Assembly: GCA_963573305.1 (NCBI GenBank)
Contig: OY754327.1
Span: forward strand, 59,140,244-59,204,243
Length of the DNA: 64,000 nucleotides
Source: Pyrrhosoma nymphula
Taxonomy: Eukaryota > Arthropoda > Insecta > Odonata > Coenagrionidae
Direction of reading: 5' to 3'
Each line of letters opens with the position of its first letter. Within the stretch, counting starts at the first letter, position 1. Made by a program: the position numbers and the translations under genes. This document shows, one piece after another, positions 12,590 to 24,060 of the stretch. Under the pieces are notes generated by a model that saw only the letters and a list, made by a program, of their open reading frames with translations, did not search any database and had not been told where the DNA came from.

Positions 12590-12910
12590 GTTGAGGGGGA
12601 GCAGGATGGGTGGGGGCGAGAGAAGAATTTGTGTGGCGTTCAGTAGGAGAAGAAGAGACCCCCTGGTAGGGCAGGAACTCTTGCGATGGACCACCCACTC
12701 CAAGCACTGCAGAGTAGCGGACGAGGAGAGACCACCGGATTGGGTGGCGGCGACTGGTTATAGAAGGGACATCGGAGGAGTTGGGAAGAGTAGGGTAGGG
12801 AGGGAGTCTGAGGATGCTTTCAAGCTCTTTTTATGGCAACGGCATAAATTACCGCGATAAAAGCGGATGGGGGGAAGATGGGAGAGGAAGGAAGGAGGGA
12901 GGGCAAGGTA
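12590..12910. repeat. Purine-rich low-complexity block with AT-motif cluster
   Basis: The plus strand is dominated by G and A. Embedded at 12,825-12,862 are TTTTATGGC, GGCATAAAT and CGATAAAAGC, three caudal/Abd-B-like words within 40 bases. Binding is inference, not shown. Confidence 0.35.
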
Positions 12911-13740
12911 GCGATCGTAATTTAAGGAGCCTTAAAGCGTAGGAAATGAATCCGGTGAATTTTTTAAGAGGCAGTGTAGTAGTAGGAGGGAATGCCACGT
13001 AGCAACCAAAGTGGCGAGAAATTTCAAGAAAAAAGCGGTGGGAGGAATAATCTGCTTGCCATTTTGTCTAACGCAAGAGGGAAAGAAAGTTCTCCGCAAA
13101 ACTTATTGCCACGAAGCAACTTACAGTTTTATTCGGGAGGGAAAAAGCAAATTAAATAGGTTTCTTGGTCGAGGGAATATACCATTAAACGTTGAAGAAG
13201 TTGATTTAGGGACTTGAAAATTTTTCACGCAAGGACTCGACTTTAAGGGTGAGTTTAAGGAGGGAGATCCGACGACGAAGAGAAATGGGAGGTCCGCATT
13301 TGTCAACCCCCCACAGCAAGAAAAGCCACCGATTAGAGCGGTCTTTTCTCTTTAATTCTAGGATATTTACCATAAGGTTTTTAATTGAGGGAGAGGAAAG
13401 TTTAAAGAAGCACGATGCAACTAGATACATGTTTATAACGAACGAGCCTAATAACTCCAGTGCTTCTAACTTTGCAACGTGAAGCTGGAGCTCGCTCCCT
13501 GAAGGTAGCGAATATCGAACACATTATCGTCATCATCAGTCATCTCGTCACCTCGTCGACGGTTAACCTGCCCTTGACACATATTCATTTCACACCTGGA
13601 ATATCTCGACATAGAATTATTTCTTCTTTTAATGTTATAATTTTTTTATATTTTGTACTTTATCTGTATCATAATGTATTATTGGTTATATTTGTTGATC
13701 ATTTATATGTATTTGCGGAGGAAAAGGCCGGTTGAGTAGG
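12910..13740. other. AT-rich unique sequence, no gene seen
   Basis: Frames of 91 residues or less overlap on both strands. No domain or repeat signature was recognised. Confidence 0.55.
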
Positions 13741-13744
13741 TTAG

Positions 13745-14120
13745 TAAAGGTAGGATTGGGGGAAGTAGAAAGAGTGGAGAGAAACCCGACGTCCGTATCA
13801 GTCTGCTATCTGATGAAGGGCACCCCAGAGCCCACAGTTGAACATTCCATTCTACAGACGGTTTATTGAATTAGAAGTGGACTCCAAATAGTATCCAATC
13901 AGGGCCTGAGATTCCTCCGAAAAACGCCACCGTCTGGACTCGAATCCTGGCCTTCGAAATGAGAGGTCAGCACTGTAGCCATCTCTCATCCGTGTGGTCA
14001 CGTTGAAAGTTGAGGAAATGCGATGGAATGATCGGGGCGAGTAGCACGCTCCGAACGAAACATTCGCAAGGACGTGCTATATGCCTCTCTAGGCCCGGAG
14101 AACTTTTACGCGGCGGCTCT
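13745..14120 (-). repeat. Composite tRNA-derived SINE (two-head arrangement)
   Basis: Read on the minus strand, a degraded first head at about 14,120-14,105 is followed by a roughly 100-base module (14,105-14,005). A clearer tRNA-like head comes next: the A-box region at 13,983-13,966 (ATGGCTACAGTGCTGAC) and B box GATTCGAGTCC at 13,946-13,936. The body then runs to about 13,745. The 3' part (ATGGAATGTTCAACTGTGGG ... GACGTCGGGTTTCTCTCC) matches the 3' part of the SINE at 50.92-51.17 kb. The 14,005-14,105 module matches 20,265-20,390 closely. SINEs of this kind are transcribed by pol III and copied by LINE machinery. Ends are approximate and no target-site duplication was identified. Confidence 0.7.
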
Positions 14121-14480
14121 AACCGGTGAGCAAGCACGGAAACTCCCATGGCACCTTTTCGCACCAGAGCACCAATTGGAATGAGCGACTCCGGGGGAAG
14201 TCGCAACTGCCAGCCGTTATTCTCTCCCGAGACCGACTCGGGAGCGTTTATCTCGACGAAGAGCCGCGCGCCGTTAGCTCGGCATTCACGCTCTTTCATG
14301 CCGCATTAGCGCCAGCGCGTATGGGACTTCAATTATGACAGTTATAAAGCGGATAGTAAATACACGTTCACACTCCGCGATTGACTCAGGGGACGTTGTG
14401 CCGCCGTATCGCGGGTGAAAGAATCGGGAGGCAATCATAAAGAAGGAGCGAAAAGGTTTTTACTTCCACGGATGGGCGAT
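14121..14480. other. CpG-rich islet without a recognised gene
   Basis: This is noticeably richer in CG dinucleotides than its surroundings, notably at about 14,105-14,310. Frames on both strands (70 and 110 residues) overlap and resemble nothing known. It could be an unmethylated regulatory patch or an old exon; I cannot tell which. Confidence 0.3.
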
Positions 14481-15960
14481 GAACAAAGTGCCACTGGTGA
14501 AGCAAGCTGTAAAATCCTAAGAGCATCCGAAGCGCTCGTCAAACAATTTTGAACTTAACCCTTTCACTAACAAGTGAGAGATGGCGCCAAGGATATGACA
14601 GATTTTTTTTCAGAAGTGAAGAGGTATTTTACTAAAGGATCGATTTCTTCATTACATCCTTCTGTGTCTATCTTTTACATTTGTCAGCCTTAACCCGACC
14701 TTCATCTGTTAAAGTTCAAATCGTATGTGATAAAAATCATCGAACCAAAATACCAAAACGCAAAATTCTTTTCATTTATTTTTTTAGAGTAAGTCTCGTG
14801 TTAAGCAATGAAATTCAAATCTCGGTCGTACGTACACTCATTTTTCTTCGTGACGCGGAGAAAGTTATCTGGAAAGGTCGGCATTAATCAGGAAACTAAC
14901 GCAATGGGTGCCTGATTTCAGCAGCTGGTTGCAGACCAAAAGAGAGGACGTTTGCACGATTTGGGAACTGCGGTTGAGTCGCCTCTATGAGAATAACAAT
15001 TTTATTCATTCGCGGATACTTGAATTTCCTCAATCGGTAAGCAAAGAGATCGGTCTACCACGATGGAAACACCAGTTTTCTCTCGATCACCGGAGCTACC
15101 ATTTGGCTCGGTTCGATTTTGGACTGGCGATCGTCCAATTTGTCCCGGATGTTGTGTCTTCTGTTTATTGTTTCCCGTCTGCATAGCGGAGAGTACAGAC
15201 AAAATGACCTTAGCCGTATGAGCACGTTTAAATGTAATAAAACCACTACAAAGAGATGTAGGATTATCCTCCACCCCGTATAATAGCGCCCCTCGTCATA
15301 AAATGGTGAAAAAACAAAGTTGGAATAATATACCAAGCATTTACGACTAAAAATAGTATCAAAGCCAAACTGAACGACGAATCGAATATTTTCATACGGT
15401 GTCACCAACTCCAACAAGACGTTTTGCAACTGACACTTTAGAGCATGGTGTGAAAATACGGCTCCACTGGAAGCGTGGTAAAGGTTGCATGTAAATCGGC
15501 TTTCAAACCTCCGGAGCCATGGTTTGCTTTTCACGAAGGGCGAAAAGTTCATTTATCAATTCCTCTCTCATCTGGATCGCAAGAAAGAATAACTGCCGCG
15601 AGGATTCCGCTCAGAGGGTTCATAAAACCGCGTGACTGGCCGGAGTGCATTGTAAGGAGGGATTGGGCCAACCCCTTCTCACATCCAGTTCGTCTTAACC
15701 CTCCCGGGGGGAGCTCCTCATTCCACGCCGCTAATGACTCGACAGTTCATCCGCCAATCATTTACACAAGTTTTGAACTCCTTGGGAAGGTAAAACGGGA
15801 AATCGCATATCGTAAAGCATGTCCGGAAGAATTAAACCACTTGAATAAAGTATGTCAGAGGAAATTAGATCAACGACACCTCATAAATTTTCAGCGCGTC
15901 CTGCAATGAAATGCATGACGTAAAGGCAGCACCGGCATCCAAATCCTAGCAGCTGCCTTT
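14480..15960. other. Unique sequence, only overlapping open frames
   Basis: Two of the longer frames of the window lie here: minus 15,055-15,552 (165 codons) and plus 15,475-15,909 (144 codons). They partly overlap each other and a 92-codon plus frame. None shows a domain, signal peptide or homology that I recognise. Confidence 0.5.
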
Positions 15961-15964
15961 CTAC

Positions 15965-16265
15965 CTAACTAGGAGGATAAATAACGCACGATGGACTGAT
16001 AGAAAGACAAATGAAGATGAGCTATGCCTGGTGAGGGAGAAAGGAAAATTACTGGAGGAAATTAAGAGGAGGCAAAATAGGTGGATGAGCAAGAAATAAA
16101 GGCTAATGGGGATGCTCTGGCCGCTCTGGAAGGGAGAACGCTTGGAAAGTGGGAAAAAGGGAGCAGAAAGATCGGCATTTTGAGTACATTGAAGAGAGGT
16201 AGGAAATATGCGGGACGCAAGCAAGAGTAATCGGAGAGTACCAATGATCCATCAGATAGAACCTG
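15965..16265 (+). mobile_element. RTE-like non-LTR retrotransposon, decayed 3' end
   Basis: From 15,971 one frame reads RRINNARWTDRKTNEDEL, then VREKGKLLEEIKRRQNRWM, before a stop near 16,057. This is the WTDRKTNEE...GEKRxLLExIxRR signature found in the C-terminus of RTE-type reverse-transcriptase proteins. After frame changes it continues with a piece equivalent to LKRGRKYAGRKQE (about 16,187-16,225). The rest of the element is absent, as expected for 5' truncation during reverse transcription. The other strand gives the spurious 87-residue hydrophobic frame. Confidence 0.75.
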
Positions 16266-16299
16266 ACCGGTAAAACAAATCATAACATGAATGACATTC

Positions 16300-17640
16300 A
16301 ATTTTACCTCTGGCACTACTAAATTTTACTCATTAGTACTGAAGCATATTAACCAAATGTTATAAACACACTTCACAAATTTATCAACTTAAGGGATACA
16401 TAAAAAGTAAGATATAAGTTTCTGACAGAAAATCGTTATTACCATAAAGCTGTTATGAAGTAAGCAATACTATCACTGATTGTGAGCATTAAAAATTTCA
16501 TAAGGCTTCCATTTTTTTTATAGATATCATCCTCTATTCCTGCGAACGTTTCAGACAATCTTTCGATGATAGACCACCGGATTTGCTGCCTTCGCTGTCC
16601 GTCACCTGTGTAGGGTTGTGTTCAAACCTCTTGTTTCCCAACCACATGATTGAGTCAGGGGCTCATGGAGCTGACAGTTCCGGCATTCCGCCCCCTTAAA
16701 CAGGAGACTTCGCGACAGGGGGAAGCGAGGTTGAGGGTCATTGGGAGAGGAGGAAGACGAAGGCGGGAGAATGATAGAGGCACGGTAGGTGGAATCAATG
16801 GCAGGCTGAGAAATGGAAAGAGTGAGTGATATGCAAATGGAAAAGGTGAAGAAAGAGGGTAAAGAGGATCACACTGAATTACGGATGGGAATCAACTGCT
16901 AAACGCCTCTCCACTCGGTGTGGCACGATGCCGCAGTGACGGATTGGTGGGCGACTTATAAGGCAGGTGCAGCAGCGTCTGAGAGAGGAGGATGTGAGTA
17001 TCAGGACGTCAAGCTCGGTGCACGGTTGCCAACTCTCCCGGATCCTAGGGAGATTCTTGGAATTGGACGATAATTTTTCAAAATAGAGCCGCATATAACC
17101 GCTTTCCCCTAGTTTTAAGTTTAAATACAAAAATTACAAGATATCCTCACTATTACGGTTTGCAGTGTTCATTATTGTTGTTCACAATAAACTGCACTAT
17201 TAATACAGAATAAGAACATCTATCTCCACATTTCGTTATTAAAATGATACGTGCACGATGGTAAACAACACAATTTATATCTACCTAGATATACCTAGTT
17301 GAAATGTGATCAAACTTTGGAATCAATTCTGCTCATTTATTGAGAATTCGAAGTTAGTTATTATAATGCTTTTAACTCTTCCGTAGTCCCCCAGGTTTCT
17401 TAATTAAATAACCAATGATATACAGAGAAGGAAGATACTATAGCGAGAGATAGTTCAATTTTGATCAAATTTTGGAATTAATTCAGCTTACTTAGTGAGA
17501 ATAAACATTCATTCGCAGGTAGTTATAACTATGCTTTTAATTTGACCTCCTGTAATCCCGCGAATTCTTCTTCAAGTAGCAGACCTCTCCTGGAATCAAA
17601 TCTTGATGAGTTGGCTATCCTATCTCGGATTGAAATGATG
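16300..17640. other. AT-rich sequence with a GA-rich patch
   Basis: About 16,700-16,870 is purine-rich. The rest is AT-rich with short frames. No gene or repeat family was recognised. Confidence 0.55.
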
Positions 17641-18000
17641 GCGATGAAGGTAAGGGGTTGGGGTATAGAGCCAGTCAGGAGATGAGTGAAGTTGAGGGGA
17701 GAACGGGTTGAGGGGCGAGCAGGGGCGTAGCTCCGCAATCGGCAGCACTCGACTCGCCTATGTAGCGGAGCGGTCGCCCGACGCACCGGCGACTGGAGGG
17801 AAGGGAGTGAGGCCCTCGCGCGCTCCGAGAAGCTGGAGCCTCAGTGACAAGACGTGAAAAGACGCACAAGAAAATAGCGAAGGAGAAAGAGAAGACAAGA
17901 GACGCGAGCACCAGAGGATTAGACGTAGAAGTCATCGAGAACATGGGGAAAGATGCAAAGGAGGAAAAAATGACGAGAAACATGCCTGTATGATCCATCA
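17640..18000. other. GC/CpG- and purine-rich stretch
   Basis: CpG-dense around 17,700-17,830 and purine-rich afterwards. The overlapping minus-strand frames (85 and 107 residues) are low-complexity and unrecognised. Confidence 0.35.
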
Positions 18001-19588
18001 GACGTTAGGAACCTAGAGGTGTTTCTTCGAGCGCGTCACCTTTGATTCGCTTTTGCATGCTCATGCTAAAACGATAAGTTGGAGAGGTGGAGAGTGTTAG
18101 TACGTGAATACCGGAAGATACAAACGTTTATCCGAGAGATGTTCTAAGCTTCCGCGAAAAGTAGGAACAGCAGCCTCGCTGTTATGTAGTGGAGAATAAG
18201 GAATGACATGTGAAAACAAAGGGCATGAAGGATAACAATATGATCTTTGCTTGATATCTGTCCCAGCACTGGAGTCAGGAGAAACCCCGTACACGCATCT
18301 CTGCGCTCAATTCTACGGACAGCTTGTCTCCACTTATCTTAATTTTCTCCGATTATGCCATACCAATAATTCGCTAATAAATTACAAAATATTATGAAAC
18401 TATTTCCAAATCTTTTATTAAAGAAGCGGCGATTTATAAAAGTTTAGATGAAAATAGCTTTCATTCGTGAAAAATTGAAAAGAACCTCTAAAGAGGGATC
18501 GAATTCCTGAGACTGACTCGAAATTCACGTCTACAATTCATGCAATGAAATAAAGAGGACGCCAAATTTGACGACATACTACGCCCTAATAATAGTTTGG
18601 GATAACAATAACACTCAACTGAGTTTCAAAACATTCGCTGCCGAAAAAGTACATTTTTACCATACATATTTTGACTGGAGACTTCTATTGCACATAGTGT
18701 CCTTTTGCGACCGAAGTGGACTTCAGTAGGTAGTTTATGCGCTGGCCGCTAAACTGAGCAGCAATAAATTCTGACCATCCAAATCATGAGCTAGGAGGCG
18801 GACGAGTCATACATTCATAATACAGGGAGGCGCCCTTGTGAAATGTTTCCACTGCACGCTCGCATTGCCCTGAACCCTGAACTCTTTCCGAGGTTAACGA
18901 AAAAGTCCCCAGCCCTGATGCAGAGCACTATAGATGGGAGGAAGGAGCGTGGAAGAATGCAAGGGCGGGAACAAGATAACTGCGCACAGATGTCACCGCA
19001 TCGTGCCGGGAGACTCGTGCAGAGCAGAAAAATGCTCCTCAATCAAGGGGCGTATGGGGTCATGGGGATCAATCCCCCCCAATTGGCCTTCGTGTTTTTT
19101 CTTGCATGTTGGGAGCGACCGAGAATCGTCGCGATTGAGTTGGCTCATGCGAGATTATTTTACAGAATAGTAGCAAATATGAGCACCTCATATTATTGAA
19201 TTCCAAAAACTTCCTTTCCCTTTCCGAATGACTTCAGCTAATTAATTATCTGCATTAATATACCTAATATATAGAGAGATAATATAATACCTATTAACCG
19301 GCTGTTGAGGTAATGAAGCTTTGCAGTTTTTAGCGGGATGCTGATCGAAGTGGTACGTGCGGAAAGAAATTTGTGAAACTAGTGATTTCACAGCGCTTTG
19401 GTATAGGTATTTTTTAAATTTCCTCTGTAAACTATGCAATTATGCATCGTAATGTTTGGAAAATTTTGTATCTACGCCACTGCTTCATTTGTAGTAATGA
19501 TCGGTAACTTGAATCATATGCGCCAATACTACGGGTGGTTCCATCCGACGGATATCTTGAGCTCTCCACAGAGCGCCAAAGTAGGGAT
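18000..19588. other. Unique sequence, no gene seen
   Basis: Frames of 118 residues or less, overlapping on both strands, with no domain or repeat signature that I can identify. Confidence 0.55.
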
Positions 19589-19589
19589 G

Positions 19590-20190
19590 GGGATTCATCA
19601 TCATCAGAAGCCATTAACTCGAAGATTGGTTTACAGCAGCTCGCCCTCTCGATTCCACTCTCATCTCTGCCAACCGCTTCATTCCTATATTATTATTTAC
19701 TTTGATGTCCTCCATGAATTGCTATATGTATTCCATTCTTGGTCTTCCTCTATAATCCTTCCCAATTATTTTTCCTTCCAAAATTGTTTTCATCAGGCTG
19801 TCTTGTTGTAAAATGTACCCTATAAGTTTGTCTCCCCTTCTTCGCAGAGTTTTTATCAGGTTTCTTTTCTCCCCAGCTCTTCCTAGGACCTCTACGTCTG
19901 TCATTCTCTCCGTCCATTTAATTTTCATCATTCTTCGGTAGCACAACATCTCTATTGTTTCCAATCACCTTTGCTCTGCTGCAGTTATTGTCCAGGCTTC
20001 TCTGCCATGTAACAGCATGCTCCAAATATATGTTTTGATAAAGTGCTTCCTTATTTCCAGGATTGTGTTACCAGTTGTCAGCAGACTCCTCTTCTGGTAG
20101 AATGCCTTCATTACTTAGGTTATTCTGCTCACAATGTCTATCTTGCTTCTTCCATCACTGGTGAACCTGCTTCCCAGATATCAGAATTAT
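19590..20190 (-). mobile_element. RTE-like non-LTR retrotransposon, longest relic
   Basis: The minus strand reads almost continuously through about 190 codons of an RTE-type reverse-transcriptase C-terminus. In order it reads FTSDGRSKIDIVSRI, AFYQKRSLLTTGNTILEIRK, TYIWSMLLHGREAWTI, MLCYRRMMKIKWTERMTD, EVLGRAGEKRNLIKTLRRR and EGKIIGKDYRGRPRMEYI. The end is AEMRVESRGRAAVNQSSS and a stop at 19,616-19,614. A tail of GATGATGAT (19,607-19,594) follows within ten bases; the very short 3' UTR plus triplet tail is typical of RTE elements. In-frame stops at 20,117-20,115 and 19,967-19,965 show it is inactive. The catalytic reverse-transcriptase and endonuclease domains are absent, so it is a 5'-truncated insertion. 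Its 5' side abuts the SINE at 20.19-20.46 kb. Confidence 0.88.
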
Positions 20191-20460
20191 GGGGGTTCCA
20201 TTGCAAAAAAAGTCCGCAACTGCCCGAATTGGAACCCGGACCCTCGGGACCCTCTATTCTCTCTCACCTCGTACTCGTATGATCGTCCTGAAAGTTGGGA
20301 GAGCACAACCGAATAATCGGTGCGAGTTCAGCACAATACCTACGCTCGCAAAGACGTGCTATATGCCTCTACGATCCGGAGAACTTCGCCACTGCCAGGA
20401 TTCGAACCCGGACCCTCAGACCTCCGAACCCATTCGATCCCCTGCACCTTAACCTCTATA
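20191..20460 (-). repeat. Composite tRNA-derived SINE (two heads) next to LINE relic
   Basis: On the minus strand a first head has an A-box-like GGTTAAGGTGCAGGGG (20,454-20,439) and B box GGTTCGAATCC (20,408-20,398). Then comes a module (20,390-20,265) sharing long runs with 14,005-14,105, including GACGTGCTATATGCCTCT (plus-strand reading). A second B-box-like GGTTCCAATTC follows at 20,236-20,226. Both B boxes sit in nearly the same context (GGGTCCGGGTTC...GGCAGT). This implies a dimeric SINE or two nested heads. The sequence then runs directly into the RTE relic on the same strand. Confidence 0.7.
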
Positions 20461-21065
20461 GGGGAGATATAGAGAAGAGGGGGTGGGGCAAAAGAGGAGA
20501 TACGGGAAATGAGCTCTGTGGAATATGACGGATTGGAGAAAGGAGGTAGAACGAGAGAATGGGAGAAGCAGTGGGAGGGGGTGAGAAGGATATGAAGGGG
20601 ATGGTGGAGGGGGGAGGGAGACGGAGGGGGTGGGTGGACGAGAGAACGGCCTCCCCACTCACAGACACACAGCCTCCGCGCTCATTTCCCATCGCTGGGA
20701 GAGACAGACGGCTATGAGAGGGAGAGAGAGCGCGTCAGAACACATGTTCGCAAATGTCACCCGTGGTGCGGAAGGAGGAGTGTGTGGCGGCTGTCGGGCC
20801 CACGTCCCAGTCCGTGGGACCGGAAACTGAACGGTGAGGAGAAGGATGCCCCCGGAGGATTAAAATGATGGAAAGAGGAGGGGGTCGAGGGGGGGAGTAA
20901 AAGGAGGGAGACCTTATAAGAGGGTGGGAAATGGGAAGAATAGATGGGGATTGGAATAGTCCAGGGTGAGCGGGAATTCTCCTTCCCGCCCATTCCCGGG
21001 AATTTCCTCGAGCTCTCGTTCCCCAATCCCGAGAAAATTTGGTGAGAAAATAAAAAAAAACTTAT
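20461..21065. repeat. Purine-rich block with G-quadruplex motif
   Basis: The plus strand is purine-dominated. G-tracts at 20,609-20,614, 20,616-20,618, 20,626-20,630 and 20,632-20,634 fit a quadruplex pattern with loops of 1, 7 and 1. Frames on both strands are low-complexity. Confidence 0.6.
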
Positions 21066-22155
21066 TCTCGAACCCAATAATTATAATGATGTTTTTCACA
21101 TATTAAGATCTCAAATGTAATTTAAAGAAAAGACATTATATCGCTTAACAGAACCAAAGTGACTCTATTTTGTGTCCTGGATAAGATATTCTAGTCATGA
21201 AATTCCGACCTACCTCTATTCAGGAACTTTTGACTCTTCACATTTCATTGTGTCAATGTTTTTATGGGAGCGTATCCGCCGATCTGCAAGACTACGCAGT
21301 TGCTTTGCCCTTACTTAGGATTTGCTGTGAATTAAAAGTTATTGTTTAAGTCGTAATTACTAATTATCTGTGAAAATAAAATATAATAAATTAGATTATT
21401 TCCAGGAAACTTCGTAAAATCCGGAGCCGATACCGGAAAATCGAATCGCGTACGACGAAATACGATTTCCCGGTCTCGACTCTGGAAAGTACCACAGCTT
21501 CGGGAATTTGTAAACCCTGGAGGAGTTGGAACCGTGTGAACCGACGTGCCCTCTCCTTCAACACGTTCCGGTCGTTCTTCCTTCCCGAAGCGGGAGGGAG
21601 CGTCGGGGAAGATGAAACAACGAAACGTGATTCGCCGGCCCCTTTAGAAAAGAAGGCAGAAGAGAGCAAGAAGGGGAGAGGAGAGGAGGAATCCTCTCTT
21701 GGTCTCTGTACTTTCACAGTAAACACGTCCGGAAAACGTGAGTACGCCATCCTCCGTGTCTCCCCCATGGTAGATGCGGTAACTCATTACGTCACCTCTC
21801 GTCCATTTCCCTGATCCTTACAATACGGTATGCCTACTCTATTATCATATACCCAAAGGTATCAGGCTGTGCTTTGTGGAATTTTCTCATGTTTGAAAAA
21901 GAAAAATAAATTATTCCCCACACTATTTTATAACCAGGATCGTCTTCCACGTGCCTTTCTTGAAAATGAAGCTTTTACTTCAAAATCGTAGTCGACGTAA
22001 AGAAACCTCAAGAGTGAATACAAGGGCATATTTTTCAAATGTATAAAAACGGACGCTTCAATGGGCACTCAACCGATCAATGATAAATGGATGAATATGT
22101 TGGTATTTTTGAACGCTGGTAGATTAGAAAAAGTTCAAATTTATCGCAAAATTAA
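21066..22155. other. Unique sequence with a GC-richer patch
   Basis: About 21,420-21,800 is GC-richer, with overlapping 125- and 92-residue frames on opposite strands. Neither was recognised. The rest is AT-rich. Confidence 0.5.
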
Positions 22156-22159
22156 CTCC

Positions 22160-22440
22160 TTTCAGCTCAGTACATTTTCTTCTGAGATGCCTCTTTCTAC
22201 ATTTTAGATATTAGTCCACAACCTCTTCCTTCCCCACTTACCCCATATTCTCCCATTTATCATGATATTCATTACACTATTGTCTCTAACTGCACCTCAA
22301 ACCACCTAATTTGCCTACAAACTTCCCCGGCAATTTTCTATCGCCCTTTCCAACACTAATCTATTCGTTTATCTTTCTTCCGATTCATCAAATATACTTC
22401 ATCATCTTACAAATCCACATCTAAGTTTCCTAATACTTAT
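22160..22440 (-). mobile_element. RTE-like retrotransposon, heavily decayed 3' end
   Basis: The minus strand gives TNRLVLERAIENCRGSL (compare TNEEVLxRVGExRxLL). After stops and shifts it gives NSVMNIMINGRIWGKWGRKR (compare the VLEGRIxGKRGRGR motif) and then a short run up to NVERGISEEN. Motif order and spacing match the other RTE tails here, but identity is low and there are several stops, so this is among the oldest copies. Confidence 0.55.
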
Positions 22441-22449
22441 AAATCATCG

Positions 22450-24060
22450 TCACCACTCAATGTCAAGGTTTCGAAACCATGCGACACCAAATCCGACTAA
22501 GAATTTTTTCAAATTTAAACATAAACTGTTTACGGTTAGTTTGCAAAAGGATCATGATGCGCTCCACCTCATTGGTCACTTCACTTTGGTGTTGAAGTAA
22601 TTATTGGAGTTAGTTTCGTTACAAACGGTACAGAATTACATTCGAACCGTACTAGTAAGACAGGAGAGGCTTTCAATGTTCGAAAGTAAACATAAGAGGA
22701 GGAGGAAGACGGGGGGAGGCACCCCAAATTGAGGGACATTAGCGACCACTCTTCACCTCCACCTCTCCCTTCACCAACTGCGTCCTTTCTAATCATTAAG
22801 GCGCCAGACGCGGGCACGTTCTCTTAATTTCTTTATTTCCACGAGAGCCACCGCACCAAGGACTGTATTGCTCCATGGTCGAGAAAGCAACTGACATTAC
22901 ACTGATAAATATTTTGGCATGCTAATTCGCAGGTATTTCGTTGACCGTAAAAAACCGTCAAATTACCTCTGTGACGATACTTGATGACACTCATTGAGCG
23001 TATGAAAACGACGTACATTGAGGGAACATTAGATTACGAAATCATATCACGTTACATGAAAGCTACTCAGTCGTTGCCAGAAAAGAAAGCACGTTCACGT
23101 AACATTGAACCATAAACGATGGCAAACAAGGAAATGATACCATTTTAAAACGAAAATACGATTACTGCGCTCAATTCAAAATGATAACGCCACACGCTTA
23201 TCATAACTCTGGAGCTAGAGAAAATCAATTGAAGATATTTGGTGAAAGATATAATCAAATGACGCACGTTATTTATATGTCATCATGGTGATATAAAAGA
23301 TCAACTAGTATTAAATTTTTACGGTGTCATAAAAATTATGACTCCTACATGCGTTCCGTAAAAAATCAGCCGAGAAATTTTTAATGCATTCTGATTATAT
23401 AAAAAAAAATTTTTTTGCTTGCTCATGCTCGTCACTTTATTCTGGGAATGGGGTTGGATTAGATGCAAGATATTACTGACCTGCATATAACTACTATCGC
23501 TATGCCTCAAAAGCGTACTGTCATCATTTCATACGAATAATTAAGTAGCACTGTGATTTATGTTACAAATAAAATACAAATATCCAGTGAGATTGCTACC
23601 AATAAAATTTACATTTTTCATTCCTCGGGTTTGCAGAAAAAAATAGTCCATACTTAGACCATATCCAATACGGCTGCCGCATTATTGAATATGGGGCCAA
23701 AGACAAAAGAGTTTTATCTTGAAGTAAAGGTTTCCATCATTCATGGCATAACAGCGAATTTAAGCGTACTGCAAACGCTATTAGCTTAAGCTATAATTTC
23801 GAGAATTATAATACGTACATGAAAAAAAAGTCGCACACACATGTGCACAAAGAAGCATTGAAATTTCAAAAAAAAATTTCATGCGAAAATTAGTCTTCTT
23901 CTAAAAACAACAAATCTTATCATTTGTTTGTTTTTCTCACACTTTAACGATTTTGGGGGCATCAAATTTTAATGAAAGGTGCTAAAAACTAAAATTACGC
24001 CCTTTATCTTTATCTGTAATTTTTTTAGAATACATCGTAGGTGTCGGCGAAAAAAAATGA
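22450..24060. other. AT-rich unique sequence, no gene seen
   Basis: Frames of 78 residues or less. No repeat, tRNA box or domain was recognised. Confidence 0.6.

Noticed and set aside
15055..15909. Long overlapping frames, minus 165 codons and plus 144 codons
   Set aside because: They partly overlap on opposite strands, show no domain or signal peptide, and lack homology I can recognise. Frames of this length are expected by chance at this base composition in 64 kb.
15961..16224. 87-codon hydrophobic minus-strand frame
   Set aside because: It is the antisense shadow of the RTE-like coding relic read on the plus strand.
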